This document shows, piece after piece, positions 58,410 to 64,000 of a stretch of DNA of 64,000 bases. Both the position numbers and the translations under genes were made by a program. The notes below the pieces were generated by a model that did no database searches, had not been told where the DNA came from, and saw only the letters and a program-made list of their open reading frames with translations. Numbering within the stretch: position 1 is the stretch's first letter; every line of letters begins with the position of its first letter. The DNA comes from Aeromicrobium piscarium (GTDB lineage: Bacteria > Actinomycetota > Actinomycetes > Propionibacteriales > Nocardioidaceae), in the NCBI RefSeq assembly GCF_007421815.1, contig NZ_VLNT01000001.1, forward strand, positions 356,573-420,572, given 5' to 3'.

Positions 58410-59519
58410 TCAGGTGCGCCGCGAGGCGCCGTCGACCGGGGAGGCGGTGAAGACCTGCGGCGGCTTCCAGTCGCGACGCGTGTACTGCGCCTCGACCCGT
58501 GAGCGGAGGTTCTCGACCTCGCCGGAGGGCAGCAGGGCGATGGCGCTGCCACCGAACCCGCCTCCGGTCATTCGGGCACCGAGCGCGCCGGCCTCGATCG
58601 CCTCCTCCACGGCCACGTCGAGCTCGGGGCAGCTCACCTCGAAGTCATCGCGCAGGGACTCGTGGGAGGACGAGAGCATCGCGCCCAGCTGCTTCCACTC
58701 ACCGGACCCGAGGGCCTTGACCGTGCCCCGCACGCGCGCGCTCTCGGTCACCACGTGCCGGGTGCGGCGCTTGAGCGTGTCGTCGTCGAGCCGCAGCACC
58801 GCATCGACCTGGGCGCGCGCGAGAGCGCTGAGGCCGAGCTGACTCGCGGCCTCGTCGCACTCGCGACGGCGGGCGGCATACTCGCCCGAGGCGAGCGCGT
58901 GGGTGATGCCGGTGTCGATCACCGCCAGCACCAGCCCGTGATCGGACCACGGCGCCGGGACCGAGGCGAGCGCCGGGGCGTCGTCATCGGCGAAGTCGAT
59001 GTGCAGGGCGTGGCCGGCCTCGCCGCAGAGCACCGCCAGCTGATCCATCAGGCCGACCGGCGCGCCGACGAAGTCGCTCTCGGCGCGCTGACCGATCCGG
59101 GCGAGATCGAGCCGGGAGAGCCCCGTGCCGGCGAAGTCGTCGAGGGCCGTCGCCAGCCCGCAGGTGAGGGCCGCGGACGACGAGAGGCCAGCGCCCGTCG
59201 GGAGCGTCGACTCGATGACGATGTCCGCCCCCGGCACCGGTACCTCCGCCTCGCGGGTGGCCCAGACGGCCGCGGCCGTGTAGAGCGCCCAGTCGTCGAC
59301 CTCGCCGGGAGCGATATCGACCCCGAACGAGGCTTTGCGCCCGCCGCTCCAGACGTTCACAGCGCCGTCATCGCGCATCCGGACCTTGATCAGCAGGCCC
59401 CGATCGATCGCGATCGGCAGCACCGCGCCGCCGTTGTAATCCAGGTGCTCCCCGATGAGGTTCACCCGGCCCGGGACCGTCCACTCGCGTACCTCGTTCA
59501 CGGTCCCGAGCCTACGCAT
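58410..59519 (-). CDS. galK: Galactokinase
   Basis: 369 residues from the first start; GTG 59501 ([20 protein letters not shown]) is an alternative and would shorten it by 6. GHMP-kinase motifs are visible: [15 protein letters not shown] (motif 1, galactose signature), [20 protein letters not shown] (ATP-binding motif 2) and [17 protein letters not shown] (motif 3), plus [14 protein letters not shown]. It phosphorylates galactose for the Leloir pathway. No galE or galT gene is adjacent. A family A repeat follows it. Confidence 0.94.
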   Translation of the reverse strand: MRRLGTVNEVREWTVPGRVNLIGEHLDYNGGAVLPIAIDRGLLIKVRMRDDGAVNVWSGGRKASFGVDIAPGEVDDWALYTAAAVWATREAEVPVPGADIVIESTLPTGAGLSSSAALTCGLATALDDFAGTGLSRLDLARIGQRAESDFVGAPVGLMDQLAVLCGEAGHALHIDFADDDAPALASVPAPWSDHGLVLAVIDTGITHALASGEYAARRRECDEAASQLGLSALARAQVDAVLRLDDDTLKRRTRHVVTESARVRGTVKALGSGEWKQLGAMLSSSHESLRDDFEVSCPELDVAVEEAIEAGALGARMTGGGFGGSAIALLPSGEVENLRSRVEAQYTRRDWKPPQVFTASPVDGASRRT

Positions 59520-59551
59520 GGGTGCTCGGGGACTGCTGGCAGAATGCCCTC

Positions 59552-60565
59552 ATGCCCGCAGATCGCCAGCCCCGCGTGCTGTCCGGTGCCCAGCCGACAG
59601 CCGACTCGTACCATCTCGGCAACTACATCGGGGCGTTCAAGCAGTGGGTGGCGCTGCAGGACGAGTTCGAGGCGTTCTACTTCATCCCCGACATGCATGC
59701 GATCACCGTCGAGTACGACCCGGCCGCGCTGCGCGAGCGGACCTACATCGCGGCGGCGCAGCTCATCGCCGCCGGGGTGGACCCCGAGCGCAGCGTGATC
59801 TTCGTGCAGAGCCAGGTGCCCGAGCACGCGCAGCTCGCCTGGGTGCTCCAGTGCATCACCGGATTCGGCGAGGCGAGCCGGATGACGCAGTTCAAGGACA
59901 AGAGCAGCAAGACCGGTGCCGACTCGGCGAGTGTCGGACTGTTCACCTATCCGACGCTGATGGCCGCCGATATCCTCATATACCAGGCCGACCGGGTGCC
60001 GGTGGGCGAGGACCAGCGCCAGCACATCGAGCTCACCCGCAATCTCGCGCAGCGCTTCAACCACCGCTTCGGTGAGACCTTCACGGTGCCCGAGCCGCAC
60101 ATCGTCAAGGACATCGCGAAGATCTACGACCTCCAGGATCCGACCGGCAAGATGAGCAAGTCGTTCTCGGGTCCGAACGGTGTGGTCAACATGCTCGACG
60201 ACCCGAAGACGGCCGCCAAGAAGATCCGCTCGGCGGTGACGGACTCCGGCAGCGAGATCCGCTTCGATCCCGAGAACAAGCCCGGGGTGTCCAACCTGCT
60301 CACCATCTTCTCCGCGCTGACCGGCCGCCCCGTCGACGCGATCGTGACGGAGTTCGACGGCCAACAGTACGGGCACCTCAAGGTCGCGCTGGCCGAGATC
60401 GTGGGCGACCTCGTCCGCGACTTCGGCGCGCGCACCCGAGCGCTGCTGGACGATCGAGCCGAGCTGGACGCGCTCCTCGCCCGCGGCGCGGAACGCGCTC
60501 GTGCGGTCGCCTCTCCGACCCTCGAGCTCGTCTACGAGCGATCGGGATTCGTCAAGGTCCGCTGA
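59552..60565 (+). CDS. trpS: Tryptophanyl-tRNA synthetase
   Basis: 337 residues from ATG 59552. Class Ic synthetase marks are clear: the HIGH-equivalent [49 protein letters not shown] [36 protein letters not shown] and KMSKS in [14 protein letters not shown]. It charges tRNA-Trp. Divergent from galK. Its stop overlaps the next gene's start (TGATG). Confidence 0.97.
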   Translation: MPADRQPRVLSGAQPTADSYHLGNYIGAFKQWVALQDEFEAFYFIPDMHAITVEYDPAALRERTYIAAAQLIAAGVDPERSVIFVQSQVPEHAQLAWVLQCITGFGEASRMTQFKDKSSKTGADSASVGLFTYPTLMAADILIYQADRVPVGEDQRQHIELTRNLAQRFNHRFGETFTVPEPHIVKDIAKIYDLQDPTGKMSKSFSGPNGVVNMLDDPKTAAKKIRSAVTDSGSEIRFDPENKPGVSNLLTIFSALTGRPVDAIVTEFDGQQYGHLKVALAEIVGDLVRDFGARTRALLDDRAELDALLARGAERARAVASPTLELVYERSGFVKVR

Positions 60566-61074
60566 TGCCGACGATCGGTGTGGCGATCCCCGTTCCCGAG
60601 CCCTTCGGAGGGCACCTGCGGGCCAAGCGGCTCTCCTACGGCGACTCCATGGCCGAGACGGTGCCCACGCACGTGACCCTCGTGCCGCCGACCGAGATCG
60701 GCCACGACGACATCGCGGCCGTCGAGCAGGCGCTGGCGGAGGTGGCGGCGATCGTTCCGGCCTTCCGGATGACGCTCCAGGGCACGGGCACCTTCCGCCC
60801 GATCTCGCCGGTGGTGTTCGTGGCGGTGTCCGAGGGCATCTCGGTCACCGAGCTGCTCGAACGAGCCATCCGGGAGGCGGTCGAGCTCCCGGCGGCTTCC
60901 TTCCCCTTCCACCCGCATGTGACGGTGGCGCACCATCTGGACGAGGGCAGCCTCGATCGCGCCTTCGAGGATCTCGCGGAGTTCCGCTGTTCCTTCGATG
61001 TCGAGCACGTGACGCTGTACTGTCACGAGGCGGCCGACGGATGGGTGCCGCAGCGCCACTTCGCCCTGGCCTGA
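60565..61074 (+). CDS. 2'-5' RNA ligase family protein (2H phosphoesterase)
   Basis: 169 residues. Two HxT motifs define the 2H superfamily: THVTLVPPTEI near residue 36 and HPHVTVAHHL near residue 120. The fold is a single LigT/CPDase-like domain. The biological substrate in actinobacteria is not known (RNA cyclic phosphate or a nucleotide). It is translationally coupled to trpS through TGATG, an arrangement conserved in many actinobacteria, so a link to tRNA metabolism is possible. Confidence 0.9.
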   Translation: MPTIGVAIPVPEPFGGHLRAKRLSYGDSMAETVPTHVTLVPPTEIGHDDIAAVEQALAEVAAIVPAFRMTLQGTGTFRPISPVVFVAVSEGISVTELLERAIREAVELPAASFPFHPHVTVAHHLDEGSLDRAFEDLAEFRCSFDVEHVTLYCHEAADGWVPQRHFALA

Positions 61075-61086
61075 CGGCGATGCCCT

Positions 61087-61962
61087 TCAGCCGAGCTTGC
61101 GCAGCAGGAGGTCGCGGAAGGTGCGGGCGGCCAGCGGCAGCGAGCTGACATCGCGGTGGGCCACCGCCACCTCGCGGGCCAGGGGCGGTTCGACGATCCA
61201 GGACCGAGCGAGATCGGTACGGCTGGACAGGACGATCTCGGGTACCACGGCGTGGCCGAGGCCGGCCTCGACGAACCGCAGCACCGCCCCCATCTCGCCC
61301 CCCTCGACCGCGAACCGTGGCTCGAACCCCGCCCGGTTGCAGGCCCGGACGGTGACATCGCGCAGGTCGTAGCCCTCGCGGAACATCACCAGGGGCAGAT
61401 CGTTCAGGTCGGTCACCGCGACCTCCTCGCCCAGCCAGGCGTCGCGGGGGCTCGCGAGCACGAGCCGCTCACGGAAGACCAGGTGCGTCTCGATATCCGG
61501 GGAGCTCACGGCGAGCGGCACGATCAGCACGGCGATGTCGAGGCGCCCGGCGAGCAGATGATCGGTCAGCACCCGCGAGCCGGCCTCCTGGACCTCCAAC
61601 TCGATATCGGGATAGGTGAGGCGGAACTCGCGCAGGACATCGGGCAGGAGGCCGTCGATCATCGAGGGGGTCGCGCCGAGGCGCACGCGCCCGCGGCGCA
61701 GCTGGGCGATCTCGTGCACGGCACGTTCGGCATTCGCGACATCGATGACGATCCGTCGAGCATGGGGGAGCAGGGTCTCGCCGGCGCTCGTCAGCTCGGC
61801 GCCGTGACGGGTGCGGGTGAACAGGGCGGTGCCGAGGGAGTTCTCCAGCGCGCGCACCTGCTTGGACAGGGTGGGCTGGGAGACGCCCACGACGTCCGCG
61901 GCCCGAGTGAAGTGGCGCGCCTCGGCGACGGCGAGGAAGTAGGCCAACTGCTGCACCTGCAT
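61087..61962 (-). CDS. LysR family transcriptional regulator
   Basis: 291 residues. The N-terminal winged helix is MQVQQLAYFLAVAEARHFTR, VVGVSQPTLSKQVRALENSL and FTRTRHGAELTSAGETLLPH. The effector domain covers about 90-291 (RLGATPSMIDGLLPDVLREF, GRLDIAVLIVPLAVSSPDIE). A single Cys sits in it, so an OxyR-like disulfide switch is not supported. It is divergent from the succinate dehydrogenase operon, 88 bp apart, and may control it. Confidence 0.93.
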   Translation of the reverse strand: MQVQQLAYFLAVAEARHFTRAADVVGVSQPTLSKQVRALENSLGTALFTRTRHGAELTSAGETLLPHARRIVIDVANAERAVHEIAQLRRGRVRLGATPSMIDGLLPDVLREFRLTYPDIELEVQEAGSRVLTDHLLAGRLDIAVLIVPLAVSSPDIETHLVFRERLVLASPRDAWLGEEVAVTDLNDLPLVMFREGYDLRDVTVRACNRAGFEPRFAVEGGEMGAVLRFVEAGLGHAVVPEIVLSSRTDLARSWIVEPPLAREVAVAHRDVSSLPLAARTFRDLLLRKLG

Positions 61963-62007
61963 GGGGTCCAGTGTGCCATGCCCATCGTCTATGAAAGTCG
62001 GCCTCAG

Positions 62008-62045
62008 TTGGACTTAGCGTGAATCGTCGCGTTGGTCTTAGTGTG
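62008..62045 (+). promoter_or_regulatory. Direct repeat in the sdh promoter region
   Basis: TTGGACTTAGCGTG (62008-62021) and TTGGTCTTAGTGTG (62032-62045) match at 12 of 14 positions and are 24 bp apart start to start. They end 5 bp before the sdhC start, in the divergent space shared with the LysR gene. Binding sites for a regulator, possibly that LysR protein, or duplicated promoter elements. Confidence 0.4.
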
Positions 62046-62050
62046 TCCTC

Positions 62051-62773
62051 GTGGCCAGTACCCAATTGACGAAGAAGCGCGTCCCGGCCTCACGGTCGAC
62101 GGTCGCGATGAAGTACGCCATGGCGGTATCGGGGCTCATCATGGTGGGCTACCTGATTCTGCACATGTACGGCAACCTCAAGGTGTTCGGAGGTCAGGAG
62201 GCGTTCGACACCTACGCCCACCACCTGCGCACCTTCGGCGAGCCGATGCTCCCCTACGAGGGACTGCTGTGGATCGTGCGCGTCGCGCTCCTCGCCTCGG
62301 TGCTCGTCCACGCGTGGGCCGCGATCACCCTGTGGCGCCGCAACAAGAAGGCCGCCGGGTACAGCGGGGGCAAGCGCTATCACTCCTCCAAGGGAGCCAC
62401 CGGCGTCCAGCGCTCGTACGCGTCGTTCACCCTGCGCTGGGGCGGCGTCATCATCCTGGTGTTCATCGTCTACCACCTGCTGCACCTGACGGCCAATGTC
62501 ATCAGCCCCGGCGGCGCGTCCGACAGCCCCTACCAGCGGACCGTGAACGGTTTCGAGATCTGGTGGGTCGTGCTGTCCTACACGATCGCCGTGCTCGCCG
62601 TCGGCTTCCACCTGTGGCACGGCATCTGGAGCGCGCTGACGACGCTCGGCCAGAACTACAGCAAGACGCGCCTGGCCTCACGGCTGACACCGCTCGCCTG
62701 GTTCGTGTCGGCCGTCATCACCATCGGATTCCTGCTTCCCCCGTGGGCGATCCTGCTCGGGATCACCGGCTGA
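62051..62773 (+). CDS. sdhC: Succinate dehydrogenase cytochrome b subunit
   Basis: 240 residues from GTG 62051. Five membrane helices carry the heme-binding His pattern of the single-subunit type: [29 protein letters not shown] [27 protein letters not shown] and [20 protein letters not shown]. Diheme Sdh of this kind matches mycobacterial Sdh1 (Rv0247c-Rv0249c). It anchors the flavoprotein and iron-sulfur subunits and reduces quinone. Followed 13 bp later by sdhA. Confidence 0.94.
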   Translation: MASTQLTKKRVPASRSTVAMKYAMAVSGLIMVGYLILHMYGNLKVFGGQEAFDTYAHHLRTFGEPMLPYEGLLWIVRVALLASVLVHAWAAITLWRRNKKAAGYSGGKRYHSSKGATGVQRSYASFTLRWGGVIILVFIVYHLLHLTANVISPGGASDSPYQRTVNGFEIWWVVLSYTIAVLAVGFHLWHGIWSALTTLGQNYSKTRLASRLTPLAWFVSAVITIGFLLPPWAILLGITG

Positions 62774-62786
62774 AGGGCTACTGCAC

Positions 62787-64000
<1,214 letters not shown>

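Overview
The window is high-GC, gene-dense actinobacterial DNA with many GTG starts and ATGA/GTGA/TGATG start-stop overlaps. An IdeR with all mycobacterial metal ligands, a Ruc-like zinc-ribbon protein, a paired set of CNNM transporters, a monomeric isocitrate dehydrogenase and a serB1-like HAD gene with a nearby glutaredoxin-like gene point to the mycolic-acid order (Mycobacteriales; Gordonia, Tsukamurella or Dietzia-like). The genus cannot be fixed from the sequence alone. Most of the window is chromosomal housekeeping. No phage, transposase or CRISPR array was seen. There is one tRNA, tRNA-Arg(CCT).

Layout. 0.1-5.6 kb: DUF5667 membrane protein and BldN-like sigma factor, HAD phosphatase, acyl-CoA ligase with a glutaredoxin-like gene, hotdog thioesterase. 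5.8-13.4 kb: photolyase, ideR, an ECF41 sigma factor convergently overlapping its CMD-family target (with a perfect ECF41 promoter), cyclopropane synthase-like methyltransferase, TIGR02611 protein, topoisomerase IB, acyltransferase. 13.4-16.1 kb: guanidine-III riboswitch with an SMR exporter, then an MFS-MarR operon behind two operator palindromes. 16.1-19.7 kb: an Asp23 envelope-stress locus with a frameshifted ECF sigma gene. 19.7-22.2 kb: cNMP-binding protein, membrane adenylyl cyclase, tRNA. 22.2-29.5 kb: lipoprotein esterase, NagD-like phosphatase, epimerase, MscL, SAF protein, Ruc-like protein, two CNNM transporters, GNAT. 29.8-36.5 kb: guaA, GDPD, then a PspC/two-component envelope-stress module. 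36.5-42.5 kb: ClgR/PopR-like regulator convergent with a clpP pair, GntR regulator, PcrA helicase, MFS transporter. 42.5-49.8 kb: sulfate ABC operon, isocitrate dehydrogenase, DUF559 gene. 49.8-56.3 kb: MFS pump, frameshifted signal peptidase I, and an exported-protein cluster of three DUF6230, two DUF6114 and one unassigned secreted protein. 56.2-64 kb: tandem GNAT, pheA, galK, trpS, RNA ligase-like protein, LysR regulator, and sdhC-sdhA (sdhA cut by the window end).

Two things stand out. First, gene 3' ends carry elaborate dyad elements. Five share one geometry: three or four ~20-bp arms, two forward then one or two inverted, stepped mostly by 30-32 bp, built from two unrelated sequences. 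A third type starts at stop codons and brackets the DUF559 gene as 36-bp inverted repeats. Second, the DUF6230/DUF6114 cluster next to its own signal peptidase looks like a dedicated cell-surface export system that has not been characterised as far as I know.

Three genes (ECF sigma 16559-17096, signal peptidase I 51330-51937, first DUF6230 gene 52125-52723) are each interrupted by a one-base indel. Two of the indels sit in short G/C runs. Sequencing error and real inactivation cannot be separated here.
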